The notes under the pieces: model-generated
Seen by the model: the letters and a program-made list of their open reading frames with translations, nothing else
What the model was told of the DNA's origin: nothing
The model's database searches: none
Program-made: the position numbers and the translations under genes
Shown: in pieces, positions 1 to 5,022 of the stretch
How the letters are laid out: each line of letters begins with the position of its first letter
Position numbering within the stretch: position 1 is the first letter of the stretch
Origin: a virus
Virus record (IMG/VR): IMGVR_UViG_3300034073_000805
Span: 1-23,633 of that record
Reading direction: 5' to 3' (one strand)
DNA length: 23,633 bases

Positions 1-230
1 AACGCCTTCTTGATCTGCCCTTCCAGCCCTTCTGATTGGGCCGCCAGCCAGCCGATCACAGCGTTAGGCTCATGCGATTCGTCCAGCGCCCGGACTTGGT
101 TCGTGGAACGCTTACGGTCTTCTTGGGCGATGTAGTAGTAATCGACCAGAAATCTTGCCTCGTCATCAGACAGGTTCGTGGCTGCGACTTTAAGGTCCTT
201 GGTCAGTTTCATGATTGGTTCTAGGTTCAT
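1..230 (-). CDS. Conserved small phage protein, runs off left edge
   Basis: An open frame of 76 codons starts at ATG (228-230) and reaches the window edge without a stop, so the C-terminus is missing. The N-terminus reads MNLEPIMKLTKDLK; the middle contains DEARFLVDYYYIAQ and NQVRALDESHEPNAVIGWLA, a charged, mainly helical pattern. I recall proteins of this pattern in small-gene clusters of Burkholderiales phages, always as hypotheticals, so no function is given. GCGAGAAC lies just upstream as a moderate ribosome binding site. The start shares four bases (ATGA) with the stop of the preceding HTH gene, so it is the last visible gene of the leftward operon. The opposite-strand frame over the same bases looks like a shadow. 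Confidence 0.8.
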   Translation of the reverse strand, partial: MNLEPIMKLTKDLKVAATNLSDDEARFLVDYYYIAQEDRKRSTNQVRALDESHEPNAVIGWLAAQSEGLEGQIKKA

Positions 231-466
231 AGTGTTCTCGCTAGGTTGAATGGATCGTGCCAACTAAATTCTTTATAGGTGTAAAGCAACTGGTTAAATC
301 TCATGGGATGCTTGGTTGCTACAACACATCCCAGCCCTACTAAAACTCTCATACGCTCTGCCGCTGTGGTTCTGCTCACGCCAAAGTGTTTTGCTACTTG
401 CTCCGATGTAAAAGGTTCTTTTTGTTCCTTGGCCCATGCTAGATATGTCTCATCGATTGGTTTCAC
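227..466 (-). CDS. Small helix-turn-helix DNA-binding protein
   Basis: A 79-residue protein. Residues about 15-45 (EPFTSEQVAKHFGVSRTTAA followed by ERMRVLVGLG) are a clear helix-turn-helix of winged type, with 'VAKHFGVSRTTAAERM' as the turn and recognition helix. It probably binds DNA as a small phage regulator; its target is unknown. I chose the GTG at 464-466 because AAGGGGAG sits about five bases upstream and because the frame further upstream (to 634) duplicates the coding region of the neighbouring gene. It overlaps the preceding gene by 17 bases and shares ATGA with the next one, so the genes are probably translationally coupled. Confidence 0.72.
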   Translation of the reverse strand: MKPIDETYLAWAKEQKEPFTSEQVAKHFGVSRTTAAERMRVLVGLGCVVATKHPMRFNQLLYTYKEFSWHDPFNLARTL

Positions 467-701
467 TGTCTCCCCTTGCTCGTATGGCTTCAGCGCACAT
501 CGCTGCAAGCCCCTTTGTGTAATACTTTTGAAAAACTTCTTGCCGTTCCTCGCACACCTTCGCACACGCCTCACGCTCATGTGCTGCAACAAGTGCGGCG
601 AAGCGTTCAAACACAGGGGCAAGATCACGCTCAACCCATGTCATATGGTCAAACATTGCACCAGCCTCTCTCGCCATCTTGATAATGTCGTCTCGGTTCA
701 T
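450..701 (-). CDS. REACAK-family small phage protein, paralog A
   Basis: An 83-residue protein and the first of three paralogs in this operon. Shared blocks are an N-terminal DDIIKMAREAG, a central FERFAALVAAHEREACAK and a C-terminal AIRAR. The family is recognisable from phage genomes but has no established function. The predicted structure is helical; there is no signal or membrane segment. The start is ATG 699-701, with AAGGAG about seven bases upstream inside the last codons of the previous gene, and the two genes overlap by ATGA. The C-terminus (GDSETNR) extends past the AIRAR block and overlaps the HTH gene by 17 bases. A 51-base segment is almost identical to one in paralog B. Confidence 0.75.
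   Translation of the reverse strand: MNRDDIIKMAREAGAMFDHMTWVERDLAPVFERFAALVAAHEREACAKVCEERQEVFQKYYTKGLAAMCAEAIRARGDSETNR
562..612. repeat. 51-bp near-identical repeat, copy 1 (paralog A)
   Basis: This segment encodes the FERFAALVAAHEREACA block of paralog A. It matches 795-845 at 50 of 51 positions by eye (one A/G difference), while flanking sequence is much more diverged. That suggests recent duplication or gene conversion between the two genes. Confidence 0.85.
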
Positions 702-928
702 TGCTCACTCCTTGCTCTGATGGCTTGCGCCTCCATATCACGCACTAAGTCCATAAGCTCGTTAGCACCATTTTTTCTTGATTCAATCAGCTTTGCACAC
801 GCCTCACGCTCATGTGCTGCGACAAGTGCGGCGAAGCGTTCAAACGATTCAAGGTTTGCGCCCATGTATGAGACTGGGTTAAAACCAGCCTCTCGCGCCA
901 TCTTGATAATGTCGTCTTTATCCAACAT
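698..928 (-). CDS. REACAK-family small phage protein, paralog B
   Basis: A 76-residue protein starting MLDKDDIIKMAREAG, with the central FERFAALVAAHEREACAK block and a C-terminal AQAIRARSEQ. The ATG at 926-928 is preferred over the longer frame to 970 because GGAGGGG lies five bases upstream; the 14 extra residues are basic and unlike the paralogs. It overlaps the HTH gene upstream by 11 bases and paralog A downstream by ATGA. The region between the conserved blocks differs from paralogs A and C, so only the N-terminal, central and C-terminal blocks are under obvious constraint. Function unknown. Confidence 0.75.
   Translation of the reverse strand: MLDKDDIIKMAREAGFNPVSYMGANLESFERFAALVAAHEREACAKLIESRKNGANELMDLVRDMEAQAIRARSEQ
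795..845. repeat. 51-bp near-identical repeat, copy 2 (paralog B)
   Basis: Partner of the repeat at 562-612, with one mismatch in 51 bases. A third, more diverged version lies in paralog C at about 1480-1525. Confidence 0.85.
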
Positions 929-1121
929 TCTTCCCCTCCGGCTCGTGCGTACATGCGTTTTCGTAGTCAATAACGTCCTGCAACCGATAGCGAATCAATC
1001 CACCCAACTTCATGTACCGAACCCCTTTTTTGAAAGACCGGTCACGTTCCAGTGTTGCTTCGCTGATCTTCCATCGGGTAGCAAGCTCCACTTGCGTTAT
1101 GAATTGGTCCGATGCGGTCAT
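918..1121 (-). CDS. Excisionase/AlpA-like helix-turn-helix protein
   Basis: A 67-residue protein. Residues 8-55 (FITQVELATRWKISEATLER, then GVRYMKLGGLIRYRLQDVI) match the usual MerR-like winged helix of small phage excisionase/AlpA-type proteins: helix, turn, recognition helix, a wing with the 'KLGG-IRYR' signature, and a final helix. It probably binds DNA as an early regulator; an excisionase role is possible, but no integrase is seen here. It overlaps the upstream gene by ATGA (1118-1121) and paralog B by 11 bases. Its last codons (PEGK) carry the GGAGGGG ribosome binding site of paralog B. Confidence 0.78.
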   Translation of the reverse strand: MTASDQFITQVELATRWKISEATLERDRSFKKGVRYMKLGGLIRYRLQDVIDYENACTHEPEGKNVG

Positions 1122-1402
1122 GTGTTTTTCTCCTTCAGTTTGGCTTCGATGGCTTTTCCGATGTCTTGAGCGTCGTTTATTGATGCTTCCCCCATTTCAT
1201 CGCAGTATTTGTTCCAGATGTCGTCAATCTCGTCCTCCGTCAGCCCAACCCATTCTCGCTTCTCTGCCTCTGCGATGGCTTCACGCAATGCCTTAATTGT
1301 TTTATCTACGTCAATGTTTTCTTCAAGCATCCAAAGCTTTTGATCCAAAGGCTCAAAAGAATCCAGCACCTCCAATGCCTGCCTCATTGCTTCTATACTC
1401 AT
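1118..1402 (-). CDS. Conserved small acidic phage protein
   Basis: A 94-residue acidic helical protein beginning MSIEAMRQALEVLDSF, with TIKALREAIAEAEKREWVGL in the middle followed by TEDEIDDIW. The 'EAEK-EWVGLT-(D/E)' pattern recurs in small-gene clusters of Burkholderiales phages, as far as I recall, always without assigned function. There is no membrane segment or known catalytic motif. The start is preceded by AAGGGG inside the end of paralog C, and it overlaps that gene and the HTH gene by ATGA at both ends. Confidence 0.75.
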   Translation of the reverse strand: MSIEAMRQALEVLDSFEPLDQKLWMLEENIDVDKTIKALREAIAEAEKREWVGLTEDEIDDIWNKYCDEMGEASINDAQDIGKAIEAKLKEKNT

Positions 1403-1605
1403 TGCTCACCCCTTGCTCTGATGGCGACCGCTATTTCGCGGTAGTCATACGCCCATACCTCACCGTCAAACAACTTCGCACATGCCTCACGTTCATGCTC
1501 GGCAACAAGGGCGGCGAAGCGTATTACAGAGCCCAATGGATTTTCGTCAGACCCGTAAACTAGTTGAGCCTCTCTCGCCATCTTGATAATGTCTTCTTTG
1601 TTCAT
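1399..1605 (-). CDS. REACAK-family small phage protein, paralog C
   Basis: A 68-residue protein, the shortest and most diverged of the three paralogs. It opens MNKEDIIKMAREA, has IRFAALVAEHEREACAK in the middle and ends AVAIRARGEQ. The N-terminal 13 codons remain close to paralogs A and B at the DNA level (about 1570-1605 against 664-701). Its last codons repeat, almost base for base, the junction at the end of paralog B, including the ribosome binding site and ATGA overlap with the next gene. Function unknown. Confidence 0.75.
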   Translation of the reverse strand: MNKEDIIKMAREAQLVYGSDENPLGSVIRFAALVAEHEREACAKLFDGEVWAYDYREIAVAIRARGEQ

Positions 1606-1727
1606 CAGAAAGGTGCCTCTTCAATAGGTTCGGCCGGCACGGGTTGCTTCTCAAGCACCTCACCGTCTTCACAGTAGTGGTACTTAAATGGCCATTTATC
1701 GCCAAGCTGTTTGATGATTTCGTCCAT
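1605..1727 (-). CDS. Very small phage protein, first gene of the leftward operon
   Basis: A 40-residue frame starting MDEIIKQLGDKWPFKYHYCE and ending EEAPF. It has an excellent ribosome binding site, AAGGAGATAACC directly before the ATG (1725-1727), and its stop and the start of paralog C share a base in TGATG, the coupling pattern used throughout this operon. The protein is acidic, with Trp/Phe/Tyr in the centre. I do not recognise it. The 363 bases upstream carry no convincing gene, so the operon promoter may lie there; a weak TAAATA-type -10 is visible near 1750, but no good -35. Confidence 0.62.
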   Translation of the reverse strand: MDEIIKQLGDKWPFKYHYCEDGEVLEKQPVPAEPIEEAPF

Positions 1728-2090
1728 GGTTATCTCCTTGTCGGTAGGAGTATTTAACCACAGTTTTATGCGTTTGTGCATACCGTTCGTCAGGTCGATG
1801 AGCGGCGGAATCTAATTTCTAGAACATTTGCGGAATAGCGTCCCCAGGGGTGAAGCACGGGGTTCACCCTCGCCCGAAGAGGCGCACTTGATGCCTCCTC
1901 CAGCGCAGCCGGAGCCAGCGATTCCTTCCATGTGCACGCTGTCTTCACCACTGTCGCGCACGTGTTACCCAGTCCCTCGCTGAAAGGCTGGACGGCGATA
2001 TCGGGGGTTAGCGATACACCGGTGTTCTGCTCCACGCAGCCCATGCAGGCCCTTGCTATCGGATGGAGTCCGGTTATCGCCGCTGAATGC
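1728..2090. other. GC-rich intergenic island with inverted repeats, no convincing gene
   Basis: About 360 bases separate the small-gene operon from the next gene to the right. The part from about 1840 to 2090 is visibly richer in G+C than the flanking genes. Perfect inverted repeats include GGGTGAA/TTCACCC (1848-1854 and 1863-1869) and CGCC/GGCG (1871-1874 and 1881-1884). Both strands carry frames of 60 to 100 codons, but these start at TTG or GTG without a ribosome binding site and have no recognisable motif. It could hold a structured RNA, a regulatory region, or a decayed or acquired segment. Confidence 0.45.
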
Positions 2091-2168
2091 AAAAAGGCCG
2101 CTTACTGCTGCTCTCGGTAGCAGAACCCGAGTCTTGCAACAAGGGTCGAGAGCATGAGTAAACGGCCT
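2091..2168 (-). terminator. Long hairpin with T-run, leftward terminator
   Basis: Arms 2147-2168 and 2095-2116 pair over 22 positions with two adjacent mismatches and one G-T pair. Read leftward, the stem is followed by five T residues (2095-2091). The 30-base loop can itself pair (ACCC/GGGT). The stem overlaps the last codons and stop of the 42-residue gene at 2102-2230. It would end transcripts from the leftward genes at 2838-2102. Confidence 0.6.
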
Positions 2169-2230
2169 TCCATAACATTGTCTGCTACGACAACAACTTC
2201 ATGATAACATAACTTCACAGCTAAGTCCAT
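2102..2230 (-). CDS. 42-residue small protein ending inside a terminator stem
   Basis: The frame runs MDLAVKLCYHEVVVVADNVM to a C-terminus of GFCYREQQ. The ATG at 2228-2230 has a very good ribosome binding site (AGGAGACACAGCC) and lies 19 bases after the stop of the 67-residue gene, which supports it as the third gene of this leftward set. The product is short, partly hydrophobic and not recognised. Its last 22 codons coincide with the two arms of the hairpin at 2091-2168, so coding and terminator functions overlap, and translation through the stem could affect termination. Alternatively the hairpin is the only functional element and the frame is fortuitous. Confidence 0.5.
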   Translation of the reverse strand: MDLAVKLCYHEVVVVADNVMEGRLLMLSTLVARLGFCYREQQ

Positions 2231-2249
2231 GGCTGTGTCTCCTGGTTGT

Positions 2250-2453
2250 TTAGACCTTTCCCCGGCCACCCTCGCCGGGGTTTTTTTTGAGCCACATACT
2301 GAATGCTTGTGTATCAGCGAGTAGCTTCATGGACCTGATCTGCAACTCCAGGGCCGTTCGCTCTGCCACCTCATGCCGGATCTGTAACTTCACTGACTGG
2401 GGTATTGATTCGATCATGTCGTTCACGATCGCCTTGCGTATACGTGGATCCAT
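2250..2453 (-). CDS. Small charged helical protein of unknown function
   Basis: A 67-residue protein: MDPRIRKAIVNDMIESIPQS, then a helical middle (VKLQIRHEVAERTALELQIR) and a basic, glycine-rich tail (GEGGRGKV). GAGGATGACC precedes the ATG. It overlaps the 3' end of the nuclease gene by 83 bases in another frame, which is long for this genome, but the helical, strongly charged composition looks coding. Its last ten codons also form the stem and run of A's that read as a terminator on the opposite strand (2260-2288). I do not recognise the family. Confidence 0.6.
   Translation of the reverse strand: MDPRIRKAIVNDMIESIPQSVKLQIRHEVAERTALELQIRSMKLLADTQAFSMWLKKNPGEGGRGKV
2260..2288 (+). terminator. 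Rightward intrinsic terminator (orphan)
   Basis: Seven perfect G/C pairs, CCCCGGC (2260-2266) with GCCGGGG (2274-2280), a 7-base loop, then eight T residues (2281-2288). This is a textbook intrinsic terminator for rightward transcription only; the leftward side lacks a T-run. No rightward gene is evident upstream in the window. Confidence 0.75.
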
Positions 2454-2838
2454 GGGTCATCCTCATTGTTGCTATTGCTACCTCAAACGATACCTGCATC
2501 CAATCATTCTCATCAAATGGCCCTTGGCCGCCCCACACCACCAGAAACACACTGATCGGTAAATACACATCCCAGTACCTCGCATGATTCCTTCGATGGA
2601 ATAGGATCGGCATCAGCCCATCCTTCCATGCACTGGTAAGAGCCTGCCGCTGCCATGCACGCCAGTCGGGATTCTCGGCTCGCTTCACTTCCACCGCCCA
2701 ACCCCATACTTTCATATCATAACCACCCGCCGCGGCTTGGTCATAATTCAGTTTGACTTGGAAATCCAATGCCTGCGAAATCAGTTTGGCTACTTCCAAC
2801 TCCCCGCGCCGGCCCTTCTGTCTGCTATTGATTGCCAT
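2371..2838 (-). CDS. PD-(D/E)XK nuclease, Holliday-junction-resolvase type
   Basis: A 155-residue protein. The order GRRGELEVAKLI (E13), AAGGYDMKVWG (D41) and AVEVKRAE (E50, K52) gives the E...D...ExK active-site layout of archaeal Hjc-type and related phage PD-(D/E)XK endonucleases, which bind metal and cut branched or other structured DNA. The later WQRQAL and HRRNHARYW segments fit the rest of such a core. I chose ATG 2836-2838 because AGGAGG lies about ten bases upstream; the in-frame ATG at 2866-2868 has none. It is the first gene leftward of the divergent control region. The exact substrate cannot be told from the sequence; a VRR-NUC-like role is an alternative. Confidence 0.7.
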   Translation of the reverse strand: MAINSRQKGRRGELEVAKLISQALDFQVKLNYDQAAAGGYDMKVWGWAVEVKRAENPDWRAWQRQALTSAWKDGLMPILFHRRNHARYWDVYLPISVFLVVWGGQGPFDENDWMQVSFEVAIATMRMTHGSTYTQGDRERHDRINTPVSEVTDPA

Positions 2839-2910
2839 TGGTCGGATACCTCCTATGTATATTGCCATATATTGTGAACATAGGTTACCATTCTTTCACT
2901 GGAGAACACA
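2839..2910. promoter_or_regulatory. Divergent AT-rich control region with inverted repeat
   Basis: This gap separates the leftward nuclease gene from the rightward operon, so both early transcripts should start here. It contains a perfect inverted repeat, CCTATGT (2852-2858) and ACATAGG (2878-2884), with its centre between the two genes, and two TATATT boxes (2858-2863 and 2868-2873) that could serve as -10 elements. I see no good consensus -35 on either strand. The repeat is placed like an operator for a dimeric regulator; several HTH proteins are encoded nearby. GGAG at 2901-2904 is the ribosome binding site of the rightward gene. Confidence 0.45.
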
Positions 2911-3498
2911 ATGACTAACCTACCACTCATCCCTGAACAACGCATCTTACTGGCGGCCATCAACACCGCCATCTTTGATACCTGTAAGCAGCCCATCCTC
3001 GCAGGTGAATTGCTTACTAAGTCCAAGAAGCACAAGGACTACAAGCTACATACCGATGCACGTACTGCCTTCCAGTTCATCTTTAGTGATGGGCTGGCGA
3101 ACTTCTGTAACTGGCTGCCGCTTGATCCTGACTGGTTACGCAAGAAGCTTCTTGACTACATGTTTTACGACGGGCCTAAGAAGCCAACCGCCAAGGACGT
3201 TGTGATTCGTGTGGACGACATGCAGCGCAGGCATTTCCGTATCAATTACAAACTGTACAAACTGGAGAAAGAACCATGCTGGACATCACCGGAAGAAGAA
3301 AACCAAGAGCTACCCATCAAGCAGGTCATATCGCGCTTAGACCAGAAAGGCCGCGTATTGGAAGTCGTTACGTCCGGCCGGCCCCTAAGTGGCAAACAGA
3401 AATCCCGCCAGACCAGCTCTGGATCCAGCGCGTTTACCTCAATGAGCCCGTCTCAGACTGGACCTGGCACGGACGATGGTCAGGCGCCCTCCGAGTAG
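2911..3498 (+). CDS. Conserved phage protein, first gene of the rightward operon
   Basis: A 195-residue frame with GGAG seven bases before the ATG. Residues about 1-120 look well constrained: helical, with DARTAFQFIFSDGLANFCNW followed by LPLDPDWLRKKLLDYM. The 'F..SDG....C..L.LDP.WLR..L' pattern resembles small phage proteins I recall as probable regulators, in which a helix pair follows an 'A..W/F' segment. From about residue 122 the sequence becomes Ser/Pro/Gln/Gly-rich without pattern and overlaps the 99-residue frame starting at 3276. The C-terminal part may therefore be a weakly constrained tail shaped by the overlapping gene. Function unknown; a DNA-binding role is possible. Confidence 0.65.
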   Translation: MTNLPLIPEQRILLAAINTAIFDTCKQPILAGELLTKSKKHKDYKLHTDARTAFQFIFSDGLANFCNWLPLDPDWLRKKLLDYMFYDGPKKPTAKDVVIRVDDMQRRHFRINYKLYKLEKEPCWTSPEEENQELPIKQVISRLDQKGRVLEVVTSGRPLSGKQKSRQTSSGSSAFTSMSPSQTGPGTDDGQAPSE

Positions 3499-3575
3499 TA
3501 CTGATCATGGCCCTTGTATTTATTTTCTACCACGCCGGCCGATGGGTACATGCCGGTATGCCCACGGGATATTGA
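3276..3575 (+). CDS. Overlapping gene: small single-span membrane protein
   Basis: A 99-residue frame with GGAGAAAGAACC directly before the ATG, beginning inside the gene at 2911-3498 and overlapping it by 223 bases in another frame. The N-terminal half is basic (RRKPRATHQ, RPERPRIGSRY), followed by PKWQTEIPPDQLWIQRVYL, then a hydrophobic segment at about residues 70-88 (GALRVVLIMALVFIFYHAG) that fits one membrane span. Its stop lies one base before the next start (3577), whereas the 195-residue frame stops 78 bases earlier, which favours this frame as the real link in the operon. The role is unknown; a small inner-membrane protein is the likely product. Confidence 0.55.
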   Translation: MLDITGRRKPRATHQAGHIALRPERPRIGSRYVRPAPKWQTEIPPDQLWIQRVYLNEPVSDWTWHGRWSGALRVVLIMALVFIFYHAGRWVHAGMPTGY

Positions 3576-3576
3576 G

Positions 3577-3801
3577 ATGCTGGCATCAGAACTTATTCAA
3601 AAGCAGATCGATGCACTCAAGGAAGTGATCACTAAGCTTGAGCGACTCAAGGAAGACGTGGAACCCATGAAGATTGATGAAGCAGAAGAGCTATGGGATT
3701 CGATTGACATGGATACCTTGAAGAATGCTCACAACTTTGGCGACTTCATGGAGATTGTCAGGCGGGTATCTGCTTACTACAGCATAGGAGTGAAGCGATG
3801 A
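3577..3801 (+). CDS. Small acidic coiled-coil-like protein
   Basis: A 74-residue protein starting MLASELIQKQIDALKEVITK, a heptad-like helix, followed by an acidic middle (KIDEAEELWDSIDMDTLK). The ATG at 3577 was chosen over an upstream in-frame ATG at 3514 because the latter's extra residues are unlike the rest and lie within the preceding gene. The spacing to the previous stop is one base; the stop overlaps the next start by ATGA. No known motif. Confidence 0.65.
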   Translation: MLASELIQKQIDALKEVITKLERLKEDVEPMKIDEAEELWDSIDMDTLKNAHNFGDFMEIVRRVSAYYSIGVKR

Positions 3802-4013
3802 GCAAGACCAAGTACGCCTTCCCGCATGAAGTCGGCCACTTGCATGAGCCAAACACAGCAGGGCTCACAATGCGTGATTATTTCGCCGCGGCCGTGATCA
3901 CAGGCATCTTTTCAGGCAAGTGGGGGCAGGTCCCATCACAAAAGCCAGAGGTTGCCTTTGCAGATATTGCTTACCTTGTGGCGGACGAGATGCTTAAACG
4001 GAGGGAGCGATGA
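3798..4013 (+). CDS. Conserved small phage protein
   Basis: A 71-residue protein with TAGGAG before the ATG. The segment GLTMRDYFAAAVITGIFSG, followed later by ADIAYLVADEMLKRRE, matches a widespread small phage protein with the layout 'GMTLRDYFAA.....AY..AD.ML..R'. It is soluble, mainly helical, and has no assigned function that I know of. It overlaps the genes on both sides by ATGA, so it is part of one coupled unit feeding into the recombination genes. Confidence 0.72.
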   Translation: MSKTKYAFPHEVGHLHEPNTAGLTMRDYFAAAVITGIFSGKWGQVPSQKPEVAFADIAYLVADEMLKRRER

Positions 4014-4156
4014 ACCATGAGCGATGGTTATACGAAGCCATCCTCGCGGCAGAGGACGTTATGTTCTGGATTCACCGTTACCTTGAGGCGCCTAACCCAG
4101 AAGTACTACAGCTTTTACAGGCGGCTATGGAAAAGTTTGAAGAGAGTAAGCCATGA
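4010..4156 (+). CDS. 48-residue small phage protein
   Basis: The frame runs MNHERWLYEAILAAEDVMFW to a C-terminus of KFEESKP. GGAGGGAGCG immediately precedes the ATG, and ATGA overlaps link it both to the gene before (4010-4013) and the nuclease gene after (4153-4156). This exactly fills what would otherwise be a 140-base gap. The product is amphipathic and helical; it is not recognised. Confidence 0.68.
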   Translation: MNHERWLYEAILAAEDVMFWIHRYLEAPNPEVLQLLQAAMEKFEESKP

Positions 4157-5022
4157 ACATCACCAATAAATACAACCTGCCCGACGTTCTCATGCGGTTT
4201 GCTCGCAATAAGAACTACTCCAAGGGCGATGCCAAGCTATCTGTCACTGAGCTTATCGACAGCCCACGGGTCGTGGCACTCAAGCACAAGCACTTTGATG
4301 AGATGGAACAGGACGTATCCGATACCGTGTTCAGTCTATTCGGTACGGCTGTCCATCACATCCTTGAGAAGTTCTCAGAACAAGATGTCATCACTGAGCA
4401 GCGGTACTTCAAGGAGATTAATGGCTGGAAGATCTCTGGTGCAATCGACCGCCAGGTTGTCACGCCCCATGGACGGATCATCGAGGACTGGAAAGTTACG
4501 AGCAGTTTTGCAGTCATGCAAGGTAAGATTGAATGGGAGCACCAGCTTAACTGCTACGCCTATCTTGCCCGTGCCCATGGTCACAATGTCGTCGGTCTAA
4601 AGATCAATGCCATCGTTAGGGACTGGGCTCGCAGGAACGTAGGCCGCCAAGCAGATTACCCAGAAGCACCGATCGTACAGATTGATGTACCCCTGTGGAC
4701 CTACGAAGAACAGTCGGCTTTTATCAAGAGCCGCATCGCACTTCATGCCGCCACAATCATGGACGATCCGCCACTGTGTACACCCGATGAGCGATGGGCT
4801 AAGCCTGAAACATGGGCCATCATGAAACCAGGGGCCAAGCGAGCGCTGAAAGTATTTCTGCTTGAGCAAGAAGCAAAAGATGCAGTAAAGCCAGGACAGG
4901 AGATCGTTCACCGCCCCGGCGCTAATACAAGATGTACAAGTTTTTGTGATGTTAAACAGTACTGTGATTTTGGTAGACAACTAGGAGAAGCAAGTGAAGC
5001 AGATAGCATCAGCGCTAGTTAA
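4153..5022 (+). CDS. RecB/Cas4-like PD-(D/E)XK nuclease
   Basis: A 289-residue protein with the RecB-family nuclease layout: GTAVHHILEKF (H69), ISGAIDRQV (D99), IIEDWKVTSS (D112, K114) and HQLNCYAYL (Q131, Y135). This is the metal-dependent exonuclease core that resects DNA ends. Four cysteines in the C-terminal half (C209, C261, C265, C271) could hold an Fe-S cluster as in Cas4 and AddB, but the spacing CxxxC is not the usual CxxC and no N-terminal Cys ligand is seen. It overlaps the ERF gene by 29 bases; an exonuclease paired with a single-strand annealing protein is the classic phage recombination pair. It is not part of a CRISPR locus here. Confidence 0.82.
   Translation: MNITNKYNLPDVLMRFARNKNYSKGDAKLSVTELIDSPRVVALKHKHFDEMEQDVSDTVFSLFGTAVHHILEKFSEQDVITEQRYFKEINGWKISGAIDRQVVTPHGRIIEDWKVTSSFAVMQGKIEWEHQLNCYAYLARAHGHNVVGLKINAIVRDWARRNVGRQADYPEAPIVQIDVPLWTYEEQSAFIKSRIALHAATIMDDPPLCTPDERWAKPETWAIMKPGAKRALKVFLLEQEAKDAVKPGQEIVHRPGANTRCTSFCDVKQYCDFGRQLGEASEADSISAS

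Noticed and set aside
467-634. Long N-terminal extension of the HTH protein at 227-466
   Set aside because: These codons are another frame of paralog A, and a GTG with a strong ribosome binding site lies at 464-466.
303-1169. 288-codon rightward frame over the small-gene operon
   Set aside because: It is the complement of at least four overlapping leftward genes with good ribosome binding sites and known small-phage-protein patterns; its own product is Ser/Cys/Leu-rich without motif.
1790-2092. 100-codon leftward frame in the GC-rich island
   Set aside because: It starts at TTG within the terminator T-run region, has no ribosome binding site and no recognisable motif; the length is easily reached by chance in GC-rich DNA.
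1932-2120. 62-codon rightward frame in the same island
   Set aside because: GTG start without a ribosome binding site, and the opposite strand is equally open; neither is convincing.
2095-2168. Possible tRNA, since the outer seven pairs resemble an acceptor stem and GGTTCTGC a T-loop
   Set aside because: The stem continues coaxially for 22 positions with no D or anticodon arms, and a T-run follows, so it reads as a terminator hairpin.
2154-2204. 16-codon rightward peptide frame (MSKRPSITLSATTTTS)
   Set aside because: Very short, weak ribosome binding site, and opposite a better-supported leftward gene.
4153-5022. Cas4 of a CRISPR adaptation module
   Set aside because: No repeat-spacer array or other cas genes occur in the window, and the next gene is an ERF annealing protein, which explains the nuclease as a recombination exonuclease.
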